A stretch of DNA of 64,000 bases. Origin: Bacteroidales bacterium (GTDB taxonomy: Bacteria > Bacteroidota > Bacteroidia > Bacteroidales > UBA932). The stretch is taken from positions 29,256-93,255 of the forward strand of contig JAAYCA010000013.1 in assembly GCA_012744435.1 (NCBI GenBank), given 5' to 3'. Under the pieces are notes generated by a model that saw only the letters and a program-made list of their open reading frames with translations, did no database searches and had not been told where the DNA came from. The position numbers were made by a program, and so were the translations under genes. Below are positions 36,701 through 44,817 of this stretch, in pieces (within the stretch, counting starts at the first letter, position 1; each line of letters starts with the position of its first letter).

Positions 36701-37471
36701 GGCACGAACTGCGACTACGACACGGCCAAAGCCTTCCGCAAGGCGGGCGCGGACGTGCATTTCGGCGTGTTCCGCAACCTGACCGGGGCGGACGTGCTCC
36801 GCTCCATCGACGAGATGGCTGCGGCGATCGACGGCTGCCAGGTCCTGATGCTCGCGGGCGGTTTCTCCGCGGGCGACGAACCGGACGGCAGCGGCAAGTT
36901 CATCGCCAACGTCCTGAACAACGCCCGCGTGGCACAGGCCATTGAGAGCCTGCTGGAGCGCGGCGGCCTGATCCTCGGCATCTGCAACGGTTTCCAGGCG
37001 CTCGTCAAGAGCGGCCTGCTGCCGTACGGCCACCTGGGGCGGGTCACCCGCGAATCGCCGACCCTGTTCCGCAACGACATCAACCGGCACATCTCCCAGA
37101 TGGCCACCACACGCGTGGCGACGACCCGTTCACCCTGGCTCGCCGGGATGGGCGTCGGGGACCTGCACACCATCGCCGTCAGCCACGGCGAAGGCCGTTT
37201 CGTGGTGTCCGAGGCCCTTGCGAAAGAACTTTTCGCCCGGGGCCAGGTGGCCTTCCAGTACGTGGATCCCTTCTCCGAAGAGGTCACGATGGAGGCTCCT
37301 TACAACCCGAACGGTTCGTGCTACGCCATCGAGGGCATCATCAGCCCGAATGGACAGATCCTGGGCAAGATGGGCCATACGGAGCGCTGGGAGCCCCATG
37401 TATTCAAGAATATCGAAGAAGAGCTGTACCAGCCGCTCTTTGAGAACGCAGTCCAATATTTCAAGAAATGA
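33749..37471 (+). CDS. purL: Phosphoribosylformylglycinamidine synthase, large single-chain form
   Basis: 1240 aa, the fused type with N-terminal PurS-like, central AIRS-type synthetase and C-terminal glutaminase domains. It converts FGAR to FGAM using glutamine and ATP. Synthetase signatures such as 'SDHCRHTTFTTEL' and NETHNHPTEIEPFGGA are present. The C-terminal triad region is intact: Cys in ILGICNGFQ (~residue 1080) and the His-Glu region near the end. So this enzyme keeps its glutaminase, in contrast to PurF of the same operon. It overlaps purC by 4 nt. Confidence 0.97.
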   Translation: MNAHRIFVEKYSEFQVEAQSLRSEFNENLSLELRTLRLLNVYDLFGFSPELLEKCRYTVFGEVVTDSVTDECPLEGRKYLAVEYIPGQFDQRASSALDCVHLIDPGADVQIRSSRLLIFDDDLPEETLAAIRHYYINVVESRPKDLGRLQPEGRAEVKPLADLTGFTKMQPAEYAAFCKRWGLAMNTDDLAEVVRYFTAEGRDPSETELRILDTYWSDHCRHTTFTTELTEVRVEDSFIKEEIEAAYREFLAARREVGRERKSICLMELATIGARVLRSRGLLEDMEQSEENNACSIYVDVEVDGKPEKWLLMFKNETHNHPTEIEPFGGAATCLGGAIRDPLSGRAYVYQAMRVTGAGDINAAVKDTLPGKLPQRMISRKAAAGYSSYGNQIGLATTHVREIYHPGYTAKRLEVGAVVGAVKAENVRRESPAPGDVILLLGGRTGRDGIGGATGSSKEHTGSSLETCGSEVQKGNAPEERKLQRLFRRPEVTRLIKKSNDFGAGGVSVAIGELAAGLDIYLDRVPTKYSGLNATELAISESQERMAVVVESGDREAFEAFCASENVEVTHVADVTDRGRMRMSYHGQTVADLSREFIDSAGAKHYAKASVGPVEDIDPFRREPAGQTLKEKMAATLSDPNVASQKGLVEMFDSTIGRSTVLMPYGGALQATETQVSVQKLPADGYTDTASMMAFGYDPFLAGWSPYHGAAYAVVDACAKVVAAGGDWSRMRFSYQEYFERMSEDPHSWGKPLSALLGALKMQLALGLPSIGGKDSMSGTFEHISVPPTLIAFGITTVDAARVISPELKWEGNKLYLIKHTPKPDRMPDTEQLKANWDYVHAQIASGRIVSAWALGRGGVAEGLAKMSFGNLFGVDVRLDERQLFDLGYGSILVEAEGELDFPQAVRLGEVTPGDDGLLHICGERILIDRLLQANAGKYAKVYPAAVPASYTKLLNVKAEGKYEAPHWKGPEVERPLVYIPVFPGTNCDYDTAKAFRKAGADVHFGVFRNLTGADVLRSIDEMAAAIDGCQVLMLAGGFSAGDEPDGSGKFIANVLNNARVAQAIESLLERGGLILGICNGFQALVKSGLLPYGHLGRVTRESPTLFRNDINRHISQMATTRVATTRSPWLAGMGVGDLHTIAVSHGEGRFVVSEALAKELFARGQVAFQYVDPFSEEVTMEAPYNPNGSCYAIEGIISPNGQILGKMGHTERWEPHVFKNIEEELYQPLFENAVQYFKK

Positions 37472-38190
37472 AAAAAGGAGAACTGATTTTCGAGGGAAAC
37501 GAGAAGCAGGTCTTTGCTACCGACCATCCCGACCGGGTGATCTTCCGTTATAAAGATGTAACGGTGGCCTACAACAATGTCAAGCGGGCCCGTTTCATCG
37601 GCAAGGGCGCCCTGAACAACCAGATATCCTCGATCCTGCTGGGCTATCTGAACCGCAACGGGGTGGAGACCCACTTCATCGAGCGGGTCGGAGAACAGGA
37701 GCAGCTTTGCCGCAAGATCGAGATCATCCCCCTGCAGGTGGTCGTACACAACCGCATCGCCGGCTCGCTGGCCTACCGCCTGGGCGTGGAGGAAGGCTAC
37801 CGCCATCCCAATACCATCGTGGATCTGCGCTACAACAACGACGAGCTGGAAGATCCGTTCATCAACCGCGACCATGCCGTGGCCCTCGGGCTCGCGACGT
37901 ACCAGGAGCTGGACGGGATGTACAACACCGCCCGCAAGGTGAACGAACTGCTGGTGCCGCTTTTCCACAAGGCCGGCATCGAGCTCGTGGACATGAAGAT
38001 CGAGTTCGGTCGGGCTTCCGATACCGGGGCCGTCATCATCTCCGACGAGATCAGTCCGGACACCTGCCGCCTGTGGGACGAAGCCACGGGGGAGCGGCTG
38101 GACAAAGACCGTTTCCGCCTGGACCTGAGCCGCGTGGTGGAGAGTTACAATATCGTTTTGACCCGTTTGAAACAAGTAAGCGAATCATAA
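37468..38190 (+). CDS. purC: SAICAR synthetase
   Basis: A 240-aa enzyme that ligates aspartate to CAIR using ATP. Diagnostic segments are 'GELIFEGNEKQVF' (glycine-rich loop), 'EIIPLQVVVHNRIAGSLA' and SDEISPDTCRLWD. Length is typical of the stand-alone bacterial enzyme. It overlaps purL by 4 nt, and one base separates it from purF. Confidence 0.96.
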   Translation: MKKGELIFEGNEKQVFATDHPDRVIFRYKDVTVAYNNVKRARFIGKGALNNQISSILLGYLNRNGVETHFIERVGEQEQLCRKIEIIPLQVVVHNRIAGSLAYRLGVEEGYRHPNTIVDLRYNNDELEDPFINRDHAVALGLATYQELDGMYNTARKVNELLVPLFHKAGIELVDMKIEFGRASDTGAVIISDEISPDTCRLWDEATGERLDKDRFRLDLSRVVESYNIVLTRLKQVSES

Positions 38191-38191
38191 T

Positions 38192-39550
38192 ATGGGCGTA
38201 CTGGCTGTCTATGGCGTACCGAACGCCTCGACTCTGATTTATCACGGACTGCACAACCTCCAGCACCGGGGGCAGGAAGGCGGTGGCATCATCACCTTCG
38301 ACCCGCAGGGCGAGCCCCACAGCTACCGGGGACAGGGCCTGCTGAGCGAGATCTTCACCAATGGGGAGCTGGACCACCTGCCGGGCGAAATGGGCATCGG
38401 CAGCGTCAAGTATGCCAATGCTTCGAAAGGCGGCCTGAACAACGTGGAACCGCTGTTTTTCCGGCACCATTCCGGCGATTTCGCCATCGCCGGGGAAGGC
38501 AATCTGGTGAACGCCCGTCCGGTCGCACAGTACCTGGAGCGGCACGGCTCCATCTTCCAGACCAACACGGACAGCGAACTGCTGGCCCACCTGATCAAGA
38601 AGGGCGGCAAGGAGGACCGGATCACGATGATCGTGAAGGCCCTGAACATGATCGAAGGCGGCTTCACCTTCGTGATCCTGACCCGGAGCCGCATCTATGC
38701 CTGCCGCGACAAATACGGCATCAAGCCCCTGTGTATCGGCAAGATGGGCGACGGATATGCCGTCAGCAGCGAATCCTGTGCCTTTGAAATCATGGGTGCG
38801 GAGTTCATCCGGGACGTGGAGCCCGGGGAGATCGTGACCCTGGACCACCATGGCATGCGGAGCACCCTGTACTCCCGCTTCAACCGCCACCGGATGTGCG
38901 CGATGGAGTATATTTACTTTGCGCGGCCGGACAGCGACATCGACGGCTGCAACGTCCACGCCTACCGCAAGGAAGCCGGGCGTCGCCTGTACCGGGAGTG
39001 CCCGGTCGAGGCCGACATGGTGGTGGGCGTGCCGGAGTCCAGCCTCAGCGCGGCGATGGGTTATGCCGAAGAGAGCGGCATCCCTTATGAAATGGGGCTG
39101 GTGAAGCACAAGTATGTGGGCCGGACCTTCATCGAGCCGGTGCAGTCGGTCCGCGAACTCGGGGTGAAGATGAAGCTTTCGCCGGTGCGGAGCATCGTCA
39201 AAGGCAAACGGATCGTGCTGGTGGACGATTCCATCGTCCGCGGCACCACTTCGCTCAAGATCGTGAAGCTCCTGCGTGAGGCGGGGGCCACGGAGGTGCA
39301 TGTGCGCATCGCCAGCCCGATGATGCGCTTCACCTGCCACTATGGCGTGGATACGTCCACGCCGGAGGAGCTGCTCTGCTCGCACCGCACGCTGGAGCAG
39401 GCGCGGCAGGCTATCGGGGCCGACTCTCTCGGCTACCTGAGCCCGGAATCCACGCGGGATTCCTGCTTCGGCTGTGCGGATCCTTGCCAGGCCTGTTTCA
39501 CGGGCGAGTATCCGACACTGCTTTACGACGATATGATAGAAAATGATTAA
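38192..39550 (+). CDS. purF: Amidophosphoribosyltransferase with degenerate glutaminase site
   Basis: 452 aa, Fe-S (B. subtilis) type: the phosphoribosyltransferase domain has an intact PRPP loop VLVDDSIVRGTT, and cluster cysteines are present (HRMCAMEYIYF, FTCHYG, DPCQACF). The glutaminase domain is not intact. The chain begins MGVLAVYG where functional enzymes have M-C-G, or a propeptide then C-G, so the nucleophile Cys1 is missing. A stop codon five codons upstream rules out an extended N-terminus. Arg73 of the conserved RYxT is Lys73, and the oxyanion Asn of HNGN is Glu102. It probably uses free ammonia, or ammonia from a partner, to make phosphoribosylamine. ATG 38192 is one base after purC. 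Confidence 0.9.
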   Translation: MGVLAVYGVPNASTLIYHGLHNLQHRGQEGGGIITFDPQGEPHSYRGQGLLSEIFTNGELDHLPGEMGIGSVKYANASKGGLNNVEPLFFRHHSGDFAIAGEGNLVNARPVAQYLERHGSIFQTNTDSELLAHLIKKGGKEDRITMIVKALNMIEGGFTFVILTRSRIYACRDKYGIKPLCIGKMGDGYAVSSESCAFEIMGAEFIRDVEPGEIVTLDHHGMRSTLYSRFNRHRMCAMEYIYFARPDSDIDGCNVHAYRKEAGRRLYRECPVEADMVVGVPESSLSAAMGYAEESGIPYEMGLVKHKYVGRTFIEPVQSVRELGVKMKLSPVRSIVKGKRIVLVDDSIVRGTTSLKIVKLLREAGATEVHVRIASPMMRFTCHYGVDTSTPEELLCSHRTLEQARQAIGADSLGYLSPESTRDSCFGCADPCQACFTGEYPTLLYDDMIEND

Positions 39551-39565
39551 TCACATAATAAAGTC

Positions 39566-40597
39566 ATGGCTAATTCTTATGAACAAGCAGGTGTAAACCT
39601 GGAAGCGGGCTACGAGGTAGTCCGCCGCATCAAGCAGCACGTTGCTTCTACGGCCCGCAAGGGCGCGATGGGCGGCATCGGTGCATTCGGCGGCATGTTC
39701 GACCTGTCGTCCCTCGGCTACAAGGAACCGGTCCTCGTGAGCAGTACGGACGGCGTCGGCACCAAGCTGAAAATCGCTTTCACGATGGACAAGCACGACA
39801 CCGTCGGCATCGACGTCGTGGCCATGTGTGTCAATGATGTGCTGGCGCATGGCGCCGAGCCCATCGTCTTTCTGGATTACGTGGCCCTGGGCCACAACGT
39901 TCCCGAGAAGGTGGAACGGATCGTGGCCGGCGTCGCCGAAGGCTGCCGCCAGGCGGGCTGTGTGCTCGTGGGTGGCGAGACCGCCGAGATGCCGGGCATG
40001 TACGGGCAGGATGAATACGACCTGGCCGGTGCGGCGACGGGTGTCGTCGAGAAAAGCAAGCTGATCGACGGCTCCAAGGTCAAGGTGGGCGATATCCTGG
40101 TGGGCATCGCTTCCTCGGGTGTGCACTCCAACGGCTTCAGCCTCGTGCGCAAGATCGTCTCGGACGGCCGTCACCATTATTCCGACCGCGTGCCCGAACT
40201 GGACGGCCGCAAACTCGGCGATGTCCTGCTGACCCCGACCAAGATCTATGTCAAGCAGGTGCTGGATGTCGTCAGCCATTGCGACGTCCACGGCATGGCC
40301 CACATCACCGGCGGCGGTTTCGACGAGAACATCCCGCGCTTCCTGCAGGAAGGCCAGGGTCTCGAGATCGACGAGGGGACCTGGGAGATCCCCGTCATCT
40401 TCAATCTGCTGGAGAAATGGGGCGGCGTGCCGCACCGCGAGATGTTCAACATCTTCAACATGGGTGTCGGCATGGTCCTCGTGCTCGATCCTTCCGAGGT
40501 ACAGCAGGCCATCGACATTCTCGCCTCCCATGGCGAGAAGGCTTTCGCCATCGGCAAGGTCACGGACGTGCCGGGCATGTACATCAACCTGAAATGA
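39566..40597 (+). CDS. purM: AIR synthetase
   Basis: A 343-aa ATP-dependent enzyme that closes FGAM to AIR. '[16 protein letters not shown]', [28 protein letters not shown] and [15 protein letters not shown] are hallmark motifs. Length is normal. It lies 15 nt after purF, the largest gap in the operon, and its stop overlaps purN by 4 nt. Confidence 0.96.
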   Translation: MANSYEQAGVNLEAGYEVVRRIKQHVASTARKGAMGGIGAFGGMFDLSSLGYKEPVLVSSTDGVGTKLKIAFTMDKHDTVGIDVVAMCVNDVLAHGAEPIVFLDYVALGHNVPEKVERIVAGVAEGCRQAGCVLVGGETAEMPGMYGQDEYDLAGAATGVVEKSKLIDGSKVKVGDILVGIASSGVHSNGFSLVRKIVSDGRHHYSDRVPELDGRKLGDVLLTPTKIYVKQVLDVVSHCDVHGMAHITGGGFDENIPRFLQEGQGLEIDEGTWEIPVIFNLLEKWGGVPHREMFNIFNMGVGMVLVLDPSEVQQAIDILASHGEKAFAIGKVTDVPGMYINLK

Positions 40598-41166
40598 AGA
40601 AACGCCTAGCGGTTTTCGCGAGCGGATCCGGGACCAATTTCGAGGCCATCGCCCAGGCATGTGCCGACGGCCGGCTGGATGCCGGGGTGGCGCTGTTGGT
40701 CTGCGACAGACCCGGCGCCCCGGTGGTGGCGCGGGCGGAGCGGTTCGGCGTCCCGTCCTTCGTCGCTTCGCCGAAATCGTTCGGCTCCAAGGCGGATTTC
40801 GAACGGGAGGTCATCCGCAGGATGGATGCCGTCGGGATCGATCTCGTGTGCCTGGCGGGTTACATGCGCATCGTCTCCGACGTGTTGCTGGACGCCTACG
40901 GCGGCCGCATCATCAACATTCATCCTTCGCTGCTGCCCGCCTTCCGCGGCGCTCACGCCGTCGAGCAGGCGGTGGAGTATGGCGTCAAGGTGTACGGCAT
41001 CACGGTCCATTACGTCGATGCCGTGCTGGACGGCGGCAGGATCATCGCCCAGCGTGCCTTCGAGTACGACGGCGACGACCCGGAGGAAGTCCACCGTATC
41101 GGTCAGAAGATCGAACATGCCTTGTACGTGGAAACCATCGATAAATTATTAAAAGAAAAGAAATGA
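40594..41166 (+). CDS. purN: GAR transformylase (formyl-THF dependent)
   Basis: A 190-aa enzyme that transfers formyl from 10-formyl-THF to GAR. The N-terminal [12 protein letters not shown] loop, the catalytic Asn-x-His in [12 protein letters not shown], and the later Asp in '[11 protein letters not shown]' are all intact. A much longer frame is open upstream but is an out-of-register reading through purM; ATG 40594 ([13 protein letters not shown]) is the real start. Both of its substrates are made by the PurD-FolD fusion encoded downstream in the operon. Confidence 0.96.
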   Translation: MKKRLAVFASGSGTNFEAIAQACADGRLDAGVALLVCDRPGAPVVARAERFGVPSFVASPKSFGSKADFEREVIRRMDAVGIDLVCLAGYMRIVSDVLLDAYGGRIINIHPSLLPAFRGAHAVEQAVEYGVKVYGITVHYVDAVLDGGRIIAQRAFEYDGDDPEEVHRIGQKIEHALYVETIDKLLKEKK

Positions 41167-42698
41167 GAAGAGCGTTAGTCAGCGTAAGCGACAAGACCGG
41201 GCTCGTGCCGTTCGTGCAGGGGCTCCAGGCATTGGGTTGGACCATCATCGCCACGGGCGGCACGCAGAAGCTCCTGGAGAGCAGCGGCGTGCAGACCGTC
41301 GGCATCAGCGAGGTCACGGGCTTCCCGGAGATCCTCGACGGGCGGGTGAAGACCCTGCACCCCAAGGTGCACGGGGGGATCCTCGCACGGCGCGACCTGC
41401 CTGCCCACATGCAGACGCTTGCGGAGCAGGGGATCGGGACCATCGACCTCGTGTGCGTGAACCTCTATCCTTTCCGGCAGACCATCGCCAAAGAAGGCGT
41501 GAGCATGGAAGACGCGATCGAGAACATCGACATCGGCGGCCCGTCGATGGTGCGCAGCGCCGCCAAGAACTGGCGCGACGTGACCATCGTCTGCGATCCC
41601 GCCGACTACGGCCGCGTGCTGGAGGAGCTTCGCGCAAACGGCAAGACCTCCGACGGGACGCGCCTGCAACTCTCCGCCAAGGCCTACACCCACACGGCGG
41701 AATACGACATGTGCATCGCCTCCTGGATGCGCGCCCAGGCCGGCCTGAACGAGAAGCTCTTCCTGGAGTACGACCTCAAGCAGGGGCTCCGCTATGGCGA
41801 GAATCCCCACCAGGCGGCGAAATTCTACGCGGCCCTGCAGCCGGCTCCCTATTCGCTGGCATTTGCCCGCCAGATCCAGGGCAAGGAGCTGTCCTACAAC
41901 AATATCCAGGATGCCAATGCGGCCCTGAACGTGCTGCGCGACTTTTCCGACAAGCCCTTCTGCGTGGCGCTCAAGCATATGAACCCGTGCGGCGCGGCGG
42001 TCGGCGCCACGGTCGAGCAGGCCTGGCAGGCCGCCTACGAGGCGGACACGGTCAGCATCTACGGCGGCATCGTGGGCGTGAACCGCGAACTCACCGCCGA
42101 GGTGGCGCGCGGGATGAAGCCCATCTTCCTGGAGATCGTGATCGCTCCTTCCTTCACGCCGGAGGCGCTGGAGATCCTCTCCGCGAAGAAAAACCTCCGC
42201 GTGCTGGAGGTGCCGATGGCCCCCGAGGCCAAGGCGCCGATGCAGTACGTGGGCGTGAACGGCGGTATGCTGGCGCAGCAGCTCGACACGGCCGTGGAGG
42301 CCGTGAAGGAGGAGATGTGCGTGACGAAAGTCAGGCCCACGGCAGCGCAGCTCGCCGATCTGGACTTCGGCTGGCGTATCGTCAAGCACGTCAAGTCCAA
42401 CGCCATCGCCGTGGTGCGCGACGGCCACACGATCGGGGTGGGCGCCGGGCAGACCAACCGCGTCGGCTCCGCCGAGATCGCGCTCAAGCAGGCGCAGGCG
42501 GCCGGGTTCACCGAGGGACTGATCCTCGCCTCCGACGGCTTCCTGCCCTTTGACGACACCGTGGCGCTGGCCGCGCAGTATGGCGTGAGCGCCATCGTCC
42601 AGCCGGGCGGCAGCATCCGGGATGAAGACGCCGTCGCCAAGGCCGACGAACTCGGCATCACGATGCTTTTTACCGGAATCAGACATTTCAAGCATTAG
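41163..42698 (+). CDS. purH: AICAR transformylase / IMP cyclohydrolase
   Basis: A 511-aa bifunctional enzyme catalysing the last two steps to IMP. The N-terminal cyclohydrolase (~1-190) starts [13 protein letters not shown] with DGRVKTLHPKVHGGIL. The C-terminal formyltransferase (~200-511) has the catalytic Lys-His of ALKHMNPCGAA and ends in the typical ITMLFTGIRHFKH. It overlaps purN by 4 nt, and 6 nt separate it from purD-folD. Uses 10-formyl-THF, as PurN does. Confidence 0.97.
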   Translation: MRRALVSVSDKTGLVPFVQGLQALGWTIIATGGTQKLLESSGVQTVGISEVTGFPEILDGRVKTLHPKVHGGILARRDLPAHMQTLAEQGIGTIDLVCVNLYPFRQTIAKEGVSMEDAIENIDIGGPSMVRSAAKNWRDVTIVCDPADYGRVLEELRANGKTSDGTRLQLSAKAYTHTAEYDMCIASWMRAQAGLNEKLFLEYDLKQGLRYGENPHQAAKFYAALQPAPYSLAFARQIQGKELSYNNIQDANAALNVLRDFSDKPFCVALKHMNPCGAAVGATVEQAWQAAYEADTVSIYGGIVGVNRELTAEVARGMKPIFLEIVIAPSFTPEALEILSAKKNLRVLEVPMAPEAKAPMQYVGVNGGMLAQQLDTAVEAVKEEMCVTKVRPTAAQLADLDFGWRIVKHVKSNAIAVVRDGHTIGVGAGQTNRVGSAEIALKQAQAAGFTEGLILASDGFLPFDDTVALAAQYGVSAIVQPGGSIRDEDAVAKADELGITMLFTGIRHFKH

Positions 42699-42704
42699 TC
42701 GCAT

Positions 42705-44816
42705 ATGACCAAAGACAGGAAAGTGCTCGTAGTGGGCGGTGGCGGACGCTGCCACGCCATCGTGGATGCGCTCAGCCGCTCCCCGCAGGTGGCGAAGATC
42801 TGGTGCGCCCCCGGCAATGCCGGGATCGCCGCGCTGGCGGAGTGCGTGCCCGTCAAGGACACCGATGTGGCGGGCCTGCTGAAGTTTGCGCAGGAGCAGG
42901 GGATCGACCTTACGGTCGTGGGCCCCGAGGCGGCGCTGTCCGTAGGCATCGTGGATGCCTTCCGGGCCGCCGGACTGAAGATTTTCGGTCATACCAGGGC
43001 CGCGACCCGCATCGAGAGCAGCAAGGAGTTCGCCAAGGTCCTGATGGACAAATACGGCATCCCCACGGCGGGCTACCGCAGTTTCGATGACTTCCGGGAG
43101 GCGCTGGACTATGTCAGTGCAAGGTCCTTCCCGGCCGTGCTCAAGTATGACGGCCTGGCCGCCGGCAAAGGGGTGGTGATCGCCGCCGATGCGGCCGAGG
43201 CCGAGGCCGCGCTGCGCAGTATGCTGCTGGACGAGTCTTTCGGCAAGGGCCGGGTGGTGGTCGAAGACTATCTCACAGGGCCGGAGTTCTCCTTCATGGC
43301 CTTCGTGGACGGAGAACGGGTCTATCCGATGCCGCTCTCGCAGGACCACAAGCGTGCTTTCGACGGCGACAAGGGTCCCAATACCGGCGGCATGGGTGCC
43401 TATACGGGCCTGCCCTTCATCACGGAGGAGGACCGTGCCTTTGCGCAGACACAGATCCTGGAAGCTGCGGCCAAGGCGATGTGCGCTGAGGGCTGCCCGC
43501 TTTCTGGCGTGCTCTACGGCGGCCTCATGAAGACGCCGGACGGGATCAAGGTGATCGAGTTCAACGCCCGTTTCGGCGATCCCGAGACCGAGGTGGTGCT
43601 GCCGCTGCTGGAGAGCGACATCTATGAAGTTTTCTCCGCGGTGGCGGAGGGCCGGCCGGCAGGGACGCTTCGCTGGCGCAAAGCCGTGACGCTCGGCGTC
43701 GTGCTGGCCTCGAAGGGCTATCCGGGCCAGTATGACAAGGGCGCGGAGATCCTCGGCGTGGAGAAGGTGGGCGCGAAGGTGTACCATATGGGCACGAAGC
43801 GCGAGGGGGACAGGCTGCTGACTGCAGGCGGCCGCGTGATGATGGTCGTGGCCGAAGGAAAAGACATCCGTGCGGCGCGGGAGAAAGTGTACGCCGAGCT
43901 GGAGAAAGTCTCCTGCGAGGCGCTCTTCTGGCGTCGCGACATCGCCCACTGGGCCCTGGACGGCCGTCTGCTGGACGGCAAGGCGGTCTCGACTTCCATC
44001 AAGGACGCGCTGCGCGAGCGGGTGGGCAAGCTGGAGATCAAATACGGCCGCAAGCCTTCGCTGGCCGTGATCATCGTGGGCAGCAATCCCGCCAGCCAGG
44101 TGTATGTACGCAACAAGGTCAAGACGGCCATCTACGTCGGCATGAATTCCCGCCTGATCACGATGGCGGAAGATGTCTCCGAGGAGGCCCTGCTGAAGAT
44201 GATCGACACGCTCAACCTTGATCCGGAAGTGGACGGGATCCTCGTGCAGCTCCCGCTGCCTCCGCAGATCGACGAGGCACGTGTGATCGATGCCATCGTC
44301 CGGGAGAAGGACGTGGACGGTTTCCATCCGCTCAACGTGGCCAATCTCTGGCTCGGCCGCCCTTGCACGGTCCCTTGCACCCCGAAGGGGATCCTGCGCC
44401 TGATTGATGAAAGCGGTATCGACCTCGCCGGCAAGACGGCCGTGGTCGTGGGCCGCAGCAACATCGTCGGCAAGCCGGTTGCCAAGCTCCTGCTGGACCG
44501 CAACGCTACCGTCGTGATGGCACATTCCCGCACGAAAGACCTCAAGAGCGTAACGCTCCAGGCCGATGTGCTCGTGGTGGCCGTGGGCAGGAAGAACGTG
44601 GTCACCGGTGACATGGTCAAGCCCGGGGCCGTCGTGATCGACGTCGGGGTGAACCGCGACGAGGACGGCAAGCTCTGCGGTGACGTGGATTTCGTGGGGG
44701 CGCGCCTGCGTGCCGCGGCCATTACCCCCGTCCCGGGGGGCGTGGGACCGATGACCATCGCGATGCTGATGGAAAATACGGTCGAAAGCTTCCTCGCGCG
44801 CATGGAGGAGAAGTAG
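42705..44816 (+). CDS. purD-folD: PurD-FolD fusion: GAR synthetase + methylene-THF dehydrogenase/cyclohydrolase
   Basis: A single 703-aa reading frame. Residues ~1-415 are PurD, an ATP-grasp enzyme (GGGGRCHAI, DHKRAFDGDKGPNTGGMGAY, EFNARFGDPE) that makes GAR from phosphoribosylamine, glycine and ATP. Residues ~418-703 are complete FolD, which makes 10-formyl-THF from methylene-THF: LLDGK start, catalytic Tyr467 and Lys471 in YVRNK, DGILVQLPLP, DVDGFHP, and the GRSNIVGKP and TPVPGGVGPMT signatures. Both halves look functional and are joined with almost no linker (RRDIAHWAL then DGRLLDGK). The products of the two halves are the two substrates of PurN. I do not know of a characterised enzyme with this arrangement. 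Confidence 0.95.
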   Translation: MTKDRKVLVVGGGGRCHAIVDALSRSPQVAKIWCAPGNAGIAALAECVPVKDTDVAGLLKFAQEQGIDLTVVGPEAALSVGIVDAFRAAGLKIFGHTRAATRIESSKEFAKVLMDKYGIPTAGYRSFDDFREALDYVSARSFPAVLKYDGLAAGKGVVIAADAAEAEAALRSMLLDESFGKGRVVVEDYLTGPEFSFMAFVDGERVYPMPLSQDHKRAFDGDKGPNTGGMGAYTGLPFITEEDRAFAQTQILEAAAKAMCAEGCPLSGVLYGGLMKTPDGIKVIEFNARFGDPETEVVLPLLESDIYEVFSAVAEGRPAGTLRWRKAVTLGVVLASKGYPGQYDKGAEILGVEKVGAKVYHMGTKREGDRLLTAGGRVMMVVAEGKDIRAAREKVYAELEKVSCEALFWRRDIAHWALDGRLLDGKAVSTSIKDALRERVGKLEIKYGRKPSLAVIIVGSNPASQVYVRNKVKTAIYVGMNSRLITMAEDVSEEALLKMIDTLNLDPEVDGILVQLPLPPQIDEARVIDAIVREKDVDGFHPLNVANLWLGRPCTVPCTPKGILRLIDESGIDLAGKTAVVVGRSNIVGKPVAKLLLDRNATVVMAHSRTKDLKSVTLQADVLVVAVGRKNVVTGDMVKPGAVVIDVGVNRDEDGKLCGDVDFVGARLRAAAITPVPGGVGPMTIAMLMENTVESFLARMEEK

Positions 44817-44817
44817 C

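Noticed and set aside
33740..37090. Very long antisense frame (over 1100 codons) opposite purL
   Set aside because: Mirror of purL codon bias; His/Arg/Gln-rich translation without family features. A similar antisense frame opposite purH/purD-folD (41175-44525) was rejected for the same reason.
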